Shown here: in pieces, positions 7,216 through 15,400 of the stretch
How the letters are laid out: each line of letters begins with the position of its first letter
Numbering within the stretch: the stretch's first letter is position 1
Assembly: GCA_045595725.1 (NCBI GenBank)
Contig: JAZOAY010000069.1
Coordinates: forward strand, 1-19,476
Source of the DNA: SIG575 sp045595725
GTDB taxonomy: Bacteria; Bacillota; Clostridia; Oscillospirales; Acutalibacteraceae
Direction of reading: 5' to 3'
Length of the DNA: 19,476 nucleotides
Position numbers and translations under genes: made by a program
Notes under the pieces: model-generated
What the model was told of the DNA's origin: nothing
The model's database searches: none
The model's input: only the letters and a program-made list of their open reading frames with translations

Positions 7216-7250
7216 AAACACCTGAAAGATTTAATTTCTTTCAGGTGTTT
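7216..7250. terminator. Bidirectional terminator between the CDF and zinc-ribbon genes
   Basis: Perfect 14-base arms AAACACCTGAAAGA (7216-7229) and TCTTTCAGGTGTTT (7237-7250) with a 7-base loop. It lies between two convergent genes, one base after the CDF stop codon and 15 bases from the other stop. T runs are present at both ends. Confidence 0.88.
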
Positions 7251-7264
7251 AAACTTAATTTGAA

Positions 7265-8116
7265 TTATTTGTTTTCTGCGTTTTTCTTAGCCTGTTCTGC
7301 AGCATAAGCTTCTTCAATCATTCTCTGCTCTTCCTGCTTTTTCCTATCTTCTTCCATTTCGGCAGCCATCTTAGCAGCTTTTTCTGCAATTTCCTGTTTT
7401 CTCTTTTCTGCAGAAGATTTAACCACGATGGGATTCTTCTTGATCATGAGATTTATAACAATAGGAGCAATTGCAAGAGCAAGGAGGATAAAATATCCGA
7501 ATGAAAGTGATGCTGAGTAACCATCGCCGAGAACTGATGCAAACTGTGAAGCGGAAACAAGGAACATTACACCGCTGAGCACATAACAAGCAAGAGCTGA
7601 GCCTGCAAAACCAAGGTTACGCGGAATTCCTTTAGGTGAACATGAAAGGAAGATAAGAATAAATCCTACCAATGATGCTACAGCACCAAGTGCAATGAAC
7701 ACAATTGAGAGAGCGAACATAATTACTGCCAATGACAATGTCTCAGATGAGAACATACCGAGCAGTCCGTCAAAATCCATTGTTGATACCGCATTATAAA
7801 TTGTAAGTGCGTTAATTGAAAATTCCTCTGAAACAAAAGGAACATTAACAGAAAGTTTTGCAAGTGGAAGGAACAATGCACCGATAGGAATAAGGCTGAG
7901 GATAATTCTTACAATAGCAAGCTTTGATCCGATGTAAGAAGCCTTTGCTCTGTCAAGCATTGCATACATCTTGTTAAGTGATATCTCGGCCGTCTTAACG
8001 TCATTTTCAAGACGTTCCTGCATACCGTGATAGAAAATGTTTACGTTACAGTTGGGACAATTGGGTTTCCAATATGTTTTTTTAAGGTGGACACCGCAAT
8101 TAGGACAATTTGCCAT
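7265..8116 (-). CDS. Zinc-ribbon membrane protein of unknown function
   Basis: 283 residues, ATG preceded by GGAGG. The N-terminus is a zinc ribbon with C4-X2-C7, a 12-residue gap, then C20-X2-C23 (CPNCGVHLKKTYWKPNCPNC). A helical stretch (about 32-62) leads into four hydrophobic segments near residues 66-86, 127-157, 165-190 and 200-222. The last 55 residues are a highly charged Lys/Glu/Ala helix, probably a cytoplasmic coiled coil (EKRKQEIAEKAAKMAAEMEE). Such small zinc-ribbon membrane proteins are common in Clostridia, and I do not recognise a named family. It has its own promoter region, with an inverted repeat upstream, and appears monocistronic. No function is proposed. Confidence 0.85.
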   Translation of the reverse strand: MANCPNCGVHLKKTYWKPNCPNCNVNIFYHGMQERLENDVKTAEISLNKMYAMLDRAKASYIGSKLAIVRIILSLIPIGALFLPLAKLSVNVPFVSEEFSINALTIYNAVSTMDFDGLLGMFSSETLSLAVIMFALSIVFIALGAVASLVGFILIFLSCSPKGIPRNLGFAGSALACYVLSGVMFLVSASQFASVLGDGYSASLSFGYFILLALAIAPIVINLMIKKNPIVVKSSAEKRKQEIAEKAAKMAAEMEEDRKKQEEQRMIEEAYAAEQAKKNAENK

Positions 8117-8159
8117 TTTTCATTCCTCCAATTCGGAATTTATATTATATCCATATAAA

Positions 8160-8210
8160 TTTACCATAAATATTCAAAAAAATCAAGTGCTTTTTGATAT
8201 TTATGGTAAA
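8160..8210. repeat. Long AT-rich inverted repeat between the SDR and zinc-ribbon genes
   Basis: Left arm 8160-8180 (TTTACCATAAATAT, one extra T, CAAAAA) and right arm 8191-8210 (TTTTTG, ATATTTATGGTAAA) pair over 20 bases with one bulge and a 10-base loop. It sits just upstream of a -10 box (TATAAT on the complement, 8144-8149) for the zinc-ribbon gene, and about 25 bases after the SDR stop codon. It could be an AT-only terminator for the upstream operon or an operator; the low GC stem makes a simple terminator less certain. Confidence 0.65.
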
Positions 8211-8233
8211 AATGTTTTAATATTTTATTTAAT

Positions 8234-8968
8234 TCAAATAACCATACCGCCGTCAACGGAAATTATCTGTCCCGTAATATAAGAAGATTTATCAGAACAA
8301 AGAAAATATACCGTTTCCGCAACATCATGCGGAGTACCGATTTTCATAAGGGGAATTTCATACTTCAGCATGTTAATTGCGTCTTCATCAAGGTTTCTGT
8401 TCATCTTTGTATCAATGACTCCGGGGCATACACAGTTGACATTGACAGACGACGGGCCGACTTCTTTCGCCAGAGCCTTTGTAAAGCCTATAACAGCGGC
8501 TTTTGATGAGGAATAATGAACTTCGCAGGAAGCACCGCAAATGCCCCACATAGAAGAAATATTGACAATTTTGCCATGCTTTTCTCTAATCATTCCGGGA
8601 AGAACAGCCTCAGTGCAATTGAATACACCTTTTACATTAACATCAAAGATTTTCTGTGCTTCTTCTTCTGTAACATCAGTAAAAAGCTTCTGCAATGCAA
8701 CTCCTGCATTATTTACAAGTGCATGAACCTGCCCGAATTCCTTTTCTGCATCAGCAAAAAATTCTTTTACTTCGTACGATGATGCCACATCACATTTTTT
8801 ACAAAAGGTTTTTACGCCTTTGTTTTTAATTTCTTTTTCAAGTTCAAGTGCTTCATTTTGAGAATTGTTATACATCATTGCAACATTCCAGCCGTTTTCT
8901 GCAAACACCCGTGCAATCGCACTTCCAATCCCCCCTGAAGCACCTGTTATAACAACAGTTTTAACCAT
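8234..8968 (-). CDS. Short-chain dehydrogenase/reductase, FabG-like 3-oxoacyl-ACP reductase
   Basis: 244 residues, the classic SDR length. Seen: the Rossmann glycine motif GASGGIG (9-15), D60 for adenine contact, NNAG (86-89), and the catalytic set N111, S139, Y152, K156 (YSSSK), then CPGVIDTKM and the C-terminal ITGQIISVDGGMVI typical of FabG. No acidic residue follows beta-strand 2 (MMYNNSQ), which favours NADPH. FabG reduces 3-oxoacyl-ACP in fatty acid elongation. No other fatty-acid synthesis gene is near, so it may instead act on another keto substrate. Its ATG overlaps the end of the lipoprotein gene by 8 bases and lacks a good ribosome site, implying translational coupling. Confidence 0.9.
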   Translation of the reverse strand: MVKTVVITGASGGIGSAIARVFAENGWNVAMMYNNSQNEALELEKEIKNKGVKTFCKKCDVASSYEVKEFFADAEKEFGQVHALVNNAGVALQKLFTDVTEEEAQKIFDVNVKGVFNCTEAVLPGMIREKHGKIVNISSMWGICGASCEVHYSSSKAAVIGFTKALAKEVGPSSVNVNCVCPGVIDTKMNRNLDEDAINMLKYEIPLMKIGTPHDVAETVYFLCSDKSSYITGQIISVDGGMVI

Positions 8969-10016
8969 TTGCTTTAGTTGTGGGAACGAGTGCCATGAGT
9001 CCGCCTGTAATTATATTTGCAAACTCATCTTCACTTACTTTCTTATATCCTGCGGGAACATCAAACAATGATGCGTCGGGATTTTTTGTAAGTCTTACAA
9101 TATCCATTGAAATCATTGAACCATCGCCTGCATCGTATTCAATTTTCTTGAGAACTTCTGTGTTCTGATCAAAGTAATATTTGTATACAATATCACCTAC
9201 AAGATATTCTTCGCAGATATAAGTAACGCCCTTTGAAGTTACAACAGATGTTTTCTGATATACTGCATCAGAACTGCCGAGAGAGGTACTGATATCATCC
9301 ATATCAATCATACCATCAGCTGCTGCTTCCATATAAATCTTTTTCTTGGGATAAACCGTGTATGCGGTATCATCCTTAAGAATACATTCAAGAGTAATAT
9401 TCATAATACCCATATTAAGATTCATCTTACTGTACATTTTATTACCGCTCATTGCATAGGCAACATTTGTTTTCATACCACCCATGCCTTCAACGTTTGA
9501 TTTCATTGACATTTCAACATAGAAATTGCCTGTAACAATAATATCACGATAGTTTTTATCAAAGAGACGTTTTGTAGTCTGAACTGTTGTTCCCTCAGGC
9601 ATTGTTTCAACTTCAACTGTAGGCATTTCCGTACCGCCGTTTAAAATATCCTCGATTGAACCGGCTGAGCCTGTTGTTGAAGGAGTTGCAATCTGAACTT
9701 TAGTCACAGGTTCTTTATTTGCATTTGTAACAACATTACCTTCATCGTCAACATCGTTTACATAGTAATGGAGAATTGTAACCTTTTCGCCGTTTTCGTC
9801 AAGTAACTTGTTTCCGTCTTCATCAGTTACATATTCAATTGAACCGCCTTCAACAGGGATTGTAACTTTTTCACCTTTTTCGTTTGTTACTGTTTCGCCC
9901 CACAGGTCTGTCTGATATACGGTGATATCGTCAATATCATCATTTTTACATGCAGCAGCAACTGTAAGAATTGTTGCAAGGCAGAGTGCAACTGCCATAA
10001 ATCTTTTAATTTTCAT
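8961..10016 (-). CDS. Predicted lipoprotein with a C-terminal LolA-like domain
   Basis: 351 residues from the ATG at 10016, chosen because it gives a compact lipoprotein signal (MKIKRFMAVALC, then LATILTVAAAC, Cys 23). AAAGGA lies 12 bases upstream. An ATG at 10028 and a TTG at 10037 are in-frame alternatives. Residues 24-135 are acidic and low-complexity, with a degenerate EDGNKLLDENGEKVTI-like repeat, probably an extended wall-spanning stalk. From about residue 140 (DKNYRDIIVTGNFYVEMSMK) to the end, alternating strands resemble the LolA/LppX-type half-barrel that binds lipids or hydrophobic ligands (VYPKKKIYMEA, then FDVPAGYKKVS near the end). It is cotranscribed with, and overlaps, the SDR gene. 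The fold is inferred from pattern only; ligand unknown. Confidence 0.85.
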   Translation of the reverse strand: MKIKRFMAVALCLATILTVAAACKNDDIDDITVYQTDLWGETVTNEKGEKVTIPVEGGSIEYVTDEDGNKLLDENGEKVTILHYYVNDVDDEGNVVTNANKEPVTKVQIATPSTTGSAGSIEDILNGGTEMPTVEVETMPEGTTVQTTKRLFDKNYRDIIVTGNFYVEMSMKSNVEGMGGMKTNVAYAMSGNKMYSKMNLNMGIMNITLECILKDDTAYTVYPKKKIYMEAAADGMIDMDDISTSLGSSDAVYQKTSVVTSKGVTYICEEYLVGDIVYKYYFDQNTEVLKKIEYDAGDGSMISMDIVRLTKNPDASLFDVPAGYKKVSEDEFANIITGGLMALVPTTKANG

Positions 10017-10177
10017 TTTATGTATCATTCCTTTCAATACTAATAGATTACACTAAATTTGACCATAAATCAAGAGAAAGTTTAAATTTACATCATTTAC
10101 CTTGCAGAATAAAAGATGCAGCTTACTCTTATGCAACAATTATACCACGCTTTTGCAAATTATTTTCTAAAAAACTA

Positions 10178-10206
10178 TTGCAATTATATTAAATTTTATG
10201 TATAAT
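10178..10206 (+). promoter_or_regulatory. Promoter of the tRNA-Thr gene
   Basis: TTGCAA (10178-10183), a 17-base spacer, then a perfect TATAAT (10201-10206). The expected start point is 10213-10214, four or five bases before the mature tRNA 5' end. Confidence 0.85.
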
Positions 10207-10217
10207 ATTCGGGAATT

Positions 10218-10292
10218 GCTGGTGTGGCTCAATGGCAGAGCAGCTCATTCGTAATGAGCAGGTTGCAGGTTCGATTCCCGTCACCAGCTCCA
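10218..10292 (+). tRNA. tRNA-Thr (anticodon CGU)
   Basis: A full cloverleaf can be drawn. The acceptor arms are GCTGGTG (10218-10224) and CACCAGC (10282-10288), with U discriminator and encoded CCA. The D stem is GCTC/GAGC. The anticodon stem GCTCA/TGAGC encloses TTCGTAA, giving anticodon CGT at 10250-10252, which reads ACG. The T arm loop is TTCGATT, with one A-C mismatch and one G-U in the stem. It has its own promoter and terminator. Confidence 0.96.
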
Positions 10293-10327
10293 AAAAGAGG
10301 CGGCTCTTTAAAAGAGGCGCCTCTTTT
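10293..10327 (+). terminator. Terminator after tRNA-Thr
   Basis: Outer arms AAAAGAGGCG (10293-10302) and CGCCTCTTTT (10318-10327) pair perfectly; the enclosed CTCTTT...AAGAG sequence extends the hairpin. The T run lies in the 3' arm. It begins immediately after the tRNA CCA end. Confidence 0.85.
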
Positions 10328-10329
10328 AA

Positions 10330-10509
10330 ATAAATCCGTCTTTCCTGACGGAATAAATCTTATCTAAGGTGAAATCTCTGCAGATGAAATCCGCTTACGC
10401 GGGTTGTGGGTCGGATTTAATTTCGTCGAAACCGAAAGTGTTTAGATTTCTCCTAATGATACGTCATTAGATTTCATCGTGAGTAAGCGAACGATTTCAT
10501 TATTAAATT
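10330..10509 (+). repeat. Hairpin-rich GATTTCAT element preceding the four-helix-bundle gene
   Basis: About 180 non-coding bases packed with short inverted repeats. TCCGTC/GACGGA lies at 10335-10352. AAATCCG/CGGATTT encloses a CCGC-ttac-GCGG hairpin (about 10387-10418). CTAATGA-tacg-TCATTAG, with a UNCG-type loop, lies at 10453-10470. ATCGT/ACGAT lies near 10477-10496. The module GTGAAATC/ATGAAATC on the left recurs inverted as GATTTCAT (twice) on the right, so the whole piece can fold on itself. I infer a mobile or repeated structured element; copy number elsewhere in the genome cannot be checked here. Confidence 0.6.
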
Positions 10510-10524
10510 TTGGATGTGACAATT

Positions 10525-10872
10525 ATGTCTGAAAATAAACTAGCCGAATTATCAGTAGAATTTGCAGTTTGCATATTAAAACTCTGCGATAATATAAAGG
10601 GTCATTATTCTATAGTCAACCAACTTGAGCGTTCTGCAACAAGCATTGGTGCAAATATCCGTGAAGCAAAGTATGCTCACAGCAGAGCAGATTTCGTATC
10701 AAAATTACAAATATCATTAAAAGAATGCTATGAAACAGAATATTGGCTTGAACTGATAACAAAAGCAGATATTCTGAAAAATGACGAAAACATGAAAAAA
10801 CTTATTCATGATTGCGGAAGTATTCGCAGGATGCTTATTTCATCAATTAATACAGTAAAAAAATCGTTATAA
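10525..10872 (+). CDS. Four-helix-bundle protein (23S rRNA intervening-sequence / S23 family)
   Basis: 115 residues from the ATG at 10525; an in-frame TTG at 10510 gives a less likely longer form, and no strong ribosome site is seen. The sequence shows the family hallmarks: an N-terminal MSENKLAELSVEFAVCILKL helix, then LERSATSIGANIREAKYAHS, then DFVSKLQISLKECYETEYWL, and a final helix ending in INTVKKSL. The family was named from ORFs inside 23S rRNA intervening sequences and is related in fold to the Avd accessory protein of diversity-generating retroelements. Its biochemical role here is unknown. No reverse transcriptase or variable repeat is nearby. A hairpin-rich element lies directly upstream, and the symporter starts 20 bases downstream. 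Confidence 0.88.
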   Translation: MSENKLAELSVEFAVCILKLCDNIKGHYSIVNQLERSATSIGANIREAKYAHSRADFVSKLQISLKECYETEYWLELITKADILKNDENMKKLIHDCGSIRRMLISSINTVKKSL

Positions 10873-10892
10873 TTATTTCAGGAGGAAAGTAT

Positions 10893-12293
10893 ATGCTTGA
10901 AAACATAATCTCAAACATCAATGACGCCCTGTATAGTTATATACTCATTATTTTGTTGTTAATGGGCGGTATTTACTTTCTAATCAGAACACGGTTTGTG
11001 CAATTCAGACTTTTAGGAGAACAATTCCGTGCAGTTATGGAAAAACCCGCTGACGGTAACGGGGTTTCCTCTTTTCAGGCTCTGATGGTATCAACTGCTT
11101 CAAGAGTCGGCACCGGAAATATCATAGGTGTTTCTACCGCAATCTGTCTCGGAGGTTTCGGTTCCGTTTTCTGGATGTGGATTATCGCAATTATCGGAGG
11201 AGCTTCCGCTTTTATCGAAAGTACTCTCGCTCAGATTTACAAAAGAAAAGGACCCAACGGAAGCTATGGCGGTCCTGCTCATTACATTCAGACAGGACTT
11301 AAAAACACTCACCTTGCTGTAATTTTTGCAATACTTATAATTATAACTTATGCATTCGGCTTCAATATGCTCGCCTCATACAATTTACAGTCCACTTTTT
11401 CAGGATACGGTTTTTACAATGAAAAAAGCACACCATGGATAATAGGTTTTATTATTGCAGCACTCGTTCTTTACTGTCTCATGGGTGGTGGAAAGAGAGT
11501 TCTCAAAGCAACAAGTGTTCTTGTACCTGTAATGGGAATTGCATATATACTCATTTCACTTGTTATTATTGTTATGAACATTACTTCACTCCCATCTGTT
11601 TTTGCAAGAATTTTCAAAGAAGCATTTGATTTTAGTGCCATTTTCGGTGGTTTCAGCGGTTCATGCGTAATGTATGGAATCAAAAGAGGTTTATTCAGTA
11701 ATGAGGCCGGTGTAGGTTCAGCGCCTAATGCTTCTGCGTCTGCTGAAGTTGATCACCCCGTTAAACAAGGTCTTGTTCAGGTTCTTTCAGTTTTCATTGA
11801 TACTCTTTTAGTGTGTAGCGCAACAGCTTTTATGTGCATGTGTTCCGGCATTGAACCATCTGCAGAACTTTCAGGTGCACCTTATGTTCAGGCAGCACTC
11901 AGCAACACATTAGGTGAATTCGGTCCCATATTTATTACAATTGCAATGATATTTTTCGCCTTTACAACACTTCTCGGAAATCTTTACTATGTTGACAACT
12001 GCCTTATCTTTCTTCTCAAACGTCAGCCTAGTAAAAAGTTTATGACTATTTACCATATTATTGCAGCACTTATTGTTTTTGTAGGCGCAGGACTTAGTGC
12101 AGACCTTTTGTGGGGTATTGCAGACGTAACGATGGGTGCTATGACAATTATCAATATGCCCGTCATTATTATCCTGGGAAAATATGCTATCCGAGCATTA
12201 AAAGACTATGAAAGCCAGCGTAAAGAGGGCAAAAAACCTGTTTTTAAAGCAAAGGATATTGAACTGCCGCATGAAGTAGATTATTGGAAATAA
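10893..12293 (+). CDS. Alanine/glycine:cation symporter (AGCS) family transporter
   Basis: 466 residues, ATG preceded by AGGAGG at a good distance. Sodium-coupled uptake of alanine, glycine or similar small amino acids across the cytoplasmic membrane. Family landmarks: ASRVGTGNIIGVSTAICLGG near residue 70 (the discontinuous-helix substrate and Na+ site), FWMWIIAIIGGASAFIESTLAQ, then GSYGGPAHYI, GLFSNEAGVGSAPNASASAE near residue 270, and HPVKQGLVQVLSVFIDTLLVC. About ten or eleven membrane helices are visible, and the length is normal for the family. It lies 20 bases after the four-helix-bundle gene with no separate promoter evident, so the two may be cotranscribed, and a strong terminator follows. 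The exact amino acid cannot be told. Confidence 0.95.
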   Translation: MLENIISNINDALYSYILIILLLMGGIYFLIRTRFVQFRLLGEQFRAVMEKPADGNGVSSFQALMVSTASRVGTGNIIGVSTAICLGGFGSVFWMWIIAIIGGASAFIESTLAQIYKRKGPNGSYGGPAHYIQTGLKNTHLAVIFAILIIITYAFGFNMLASYNLQSTFSGYGFYNEKSTPWIIGFIIAALVLYCLMGGGKRVLKATSVLVPVMGIAYILISLVIIVMNITSLPSVFARIFKEAFDFSAIFGGFSGSCVMYGIKRGLFSNEAGVGSAPNASASAEVDHPVKQGLVQVLSVFIDTLLVCSATAFMCMCSGIEPSAELSGAPYVQAALSNTLGEFGPIFITIAMIFFAFTTLLGNLYYVDNCLIFLLKRQPSKKFMTIYHIIAALIVFVGAGLSADLLWGIADVTMGAMTIINMPVIIILGKYAIRALKDYESQRKEGKKPVFKAKDIELPHEVDYWK

Positions 12294-12308
12294 TTAATAA
12301 TCCGAATA

Positions 12309-12346
12309 AAAAATCCCGTCAGAAAAATATATCTGACGGGATTTTT
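12309..12346 (+). terminator. Terminator after the AGCS symporter
   Basis: 15-base perfect arms AAAAATCCCGTCAGA (12309-12323) and TCTGACGGGATTTTT (12332-12346) with an 8-base loop, 15 bases after the stop codon. Both strands end in T runs, so it can work in either direction. Confidence 0.92.
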
Positions 12347-12383
12347 ATGTATAATCTGTTTTCTGTTACTTTACATGTGTTTG

Positions 12384-12423
12384 AAAAAAATTTAACCGCT
12401 ACGACATCTCTGCCGTAGCGGTT
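12384..12423 (-). terminator. Terminator of the 2079-residue dockerin gene
   Basis: Arms AACCGCTACG (12394-12403) and CGTAGCGGTT (12414-12423) with a 10-base loop. Read on the complement, the hairpin is followed by a run of T interrupted by three A. It lies seven bases after the stop codon of the convergent gene. Confidence 0.88.
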
Positions 12424-12430
12424 GTTTGAT

Positions 12431-15400
12431 TTAGAATGCCATGTTAGCAATGTTGATTATGATTGTAAGGTCGATAGCATCGAGCCATCCGTCGTTTTCA
12501 AGGTCAGTTGCTGCCATAATGTATTCTGTTTCAGGTTCTGCAAATTCATTGATAAGGGTTGCAACGATTGTAACGTCGATAGAGTCTACGAAAGCATCAC
12601 CGTTTGCGTCAGCATCGACAATAACTACATATTCCTTAACAAGTTCTTCACCATTGAAGTGCTGAACAAGCGTACCTGTACCATAACCATTCACTGTAGG
12701 TGTTACAACAATTGTTGTGTTCTTACCGTATACATCAAACTGAGAAATAATTTCATCTTCAGACCAGATATCTGCCAGACCTCTGATGTAACCTTCTTCT
12801 GTAATATATGCGCCACTATCTTCTTTAAGTATGATTGTTGAAACATAATCAAGTGCTTCTGTTGCAGCTATAATTGCATCTGCGAAAGCATCAACTTCCT
12901 GCTGTTTGAAGATGTCATAGCCCGGAACAACTGAATCAATAATTCTGTTAAGTTCATCAAGTGTTTCCTGATCAATTTCCACACCGGTTGCTTCCATTTC
13001 TTCAATCTTTGCCATTGCTGCATCAATAGCATCATTAACCGCTTGATAGTCAGCAGGTAAAGGTTCAAGATTGAGAATTGCAAGACTAATAGCTTCAGCA
13101 TAGCCGTCTACTGTTTCCTGTTCAAGAATATTGAGACCATATACAACTTCAGAAATTGCCTTATCTACATCTGCAAGACTCGTATCTGTGTATTTACTTC
13201 TATCGAGTTCTTCTGCTTTTGCAATAGCTTCTTCAACCTTTGAGTAATTTGCATCTACAAATGCTGATTTAAGAGCTTCAAGAGCTGCATTGTAGTTATC
13301 AATTGCTCCGTCTGCCTCCGGATCATCAAGGATTGTAAGTTTATCTTCACCTTCATAATCATTAGCGGCTCTAGCAATCATATCTTCAATTACCGCAAGT
13401 GCATTTTCATATTCAGCATAAACTTCAGGAATATAGTATGATGCATCATATTCAGGTGTTACTGCAATTGCACTTTCAAGGTCAGGAACTTTTGAGAATG
13501 GTTTGAGCTGAAGGTCACCATGGGCATCAATGATTGCCTGTGCAAGTCCATCAACAACTTCCTGTTCAGGTAATGTCCAGTAATAATCTTCACCATAACT
13601 TTCAAGTTCAGCAAGAGCATCTTTGTAGTTCTGGTATGTTGTTTCTTCATAATACTCTTCAGCATAAGTTTCAAGGCCAAGTGCTTCCTCAAGAAGAGTA
13701 AGGTCAGCAGGAACATACTTCATGTTATCAAGAGCATCTCTGAGTGCATTAACAAGTCTGAGAGCTTCTTCGTCATCTCTGATATCAAGTTCTTTTCCTG
13801 AATATACAAAAGATTCAAGTTCGATATATGCATTCCAGAAGTTATCAACTGATTCAGTTGTATACTCATCATCAGCACCCTCGTAGAACCATGTGCCAAG
13901 AGCTTCATCAACAAGTTCCTGATATGAGAAAGGTTTGAATTCAAGTAAATCAATTGCTGCATAAATATTATCAGCAGCTTCGATAATTCTATCATTATCG
14001 ACAATTGTGAGATTATCTTCTGCGAGAATTGCATTACCTGCATCTATCATTGACTGATATTCTGCATAAGTTTCATCTGTGTAGTAACTTGCATCATACT
14101 CAAGTTCTGTATTAATAGCTTCTTCAAGCGGAGTAACATCAGCATCTTTGAGTACAAGAGCATTACGTACCTGATTGAGTTCAAAGATAAGGTCCATACC
14201 TTCTGCATCATCAAGGAACGTAGGCTCACTTGCCTTAAATTCAACAAGATTATTATAGGCTGCTGCGTACTTAGCATAAGAATCCTCTGTGTAGAAACTT
14301 TCGTCATATTTGGGTCCGGTTGAAAGAGCCGTCTCCATCTGAACTTTATATGAGAAAGGTCTTATTGTGAGTTTTTCAAATGTAGACTGAATGTTTTCAG
14401 CAGCTGCGTTAATTCTGAAATCATCAGCAATTGTAAGTTCCTCTTCATTGAGAATTTCCTGTCCTTTTGCTACTGCAGACATATATGCTTCATAAGTATC
14501 TGTTGTGTAGTAGCTTGAAGGATGTTCGGGAACAAGTGCAAGTGCATCTTCAAGAGGTTTAGTTGTTGCGGGTAAAAGTTCAAGTGCTGCATAGGCTTCA
14601 TTAAGAGCTTTTGTTGCTTCATCAATAATAGGCTGTTCTTTTACTGTATATTCACCTTCGTGAGAAACAACCTCATTAGCTACTGCAACTGCATCTGCAA
14701 ATGCTTTATAAGAATTAGTTGTATAGAACGATTCTTCATACTGAGGTGTCTGAAGAAGTGCAGCCTTAAGCTCTGTGAATATTGCAGGTGAACTCGGGTC
14801 AACAACACTAAGACTTACAGAAGCTTTTGAAAGATCAATTGTCTGACCTACATTTACAACATTGTTGTCAACCGTTGATGTTTCATAACGGCCTATGAAA
14901 AGTTTACCTGTCTTGTTGCTTTCAGTTTTACGGAAAGCATCGTCAACCCAAATTTGTGCTTTATAGTTACCGACTGTGAAATTCTGTTTCACAAGGAATT
15001 TGAGAGTTACAACAGTCTGTGCAGGATCAAGGATCTGTGCTTCACCGTTGATTTCTGAATCAGGAGAAAGTGTTACAAGTGCATATTTCCACTGTGCTTT
15101 ATCTTCTGCGGTGTAACTTGAGGGATAACCTTTAGCTGGGCTGTTGATGTTACCGCCCTGAGTTGATGATTCTGCATAAGAACCACTGAATGTGTATGCA
15201 TCCGTAACAGAAGTACCCACAAGCTCGTAGAAGTTTGTATCATAAAGTACGGGGATTGATGATGCTGCTGCATAGTAATCTGTACCAACGATAACTGAAA
15301 CTGTAACAATATCACCGGGGTAAGATGTTGTTCTGTCCGCAATGATTTCAATTGAAGCTTTGTTAATTGCTTCTGCATAAGAGAACTGAGCATAAGCTGC

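Noticed and set aside
10330..10524. The hairpin-rich element as a T-box or other known riboswitch
   Set aside because: No T-box AGGGTGGNACCGCG-like motif or other riboswitch core was recognised, and the gene it leads into is not a biosynthetic or aminoacylation gene.
10525..10872. The four-helix-bundle gene as part of a diversity-generating retroelement
   Set aside because: No reverse transcriptase, template repeat or variable C-type-lectin gene is within the window.
12422..12841. A 139-codon plus-strand open frame rich in Cys and Asn
   Set aside because: It is an antisense shadow of the dockerin end of the 2079-residue gene; it has no ribosome site and its composition is that of reverse-complemented Asp/Ala-rich codons.
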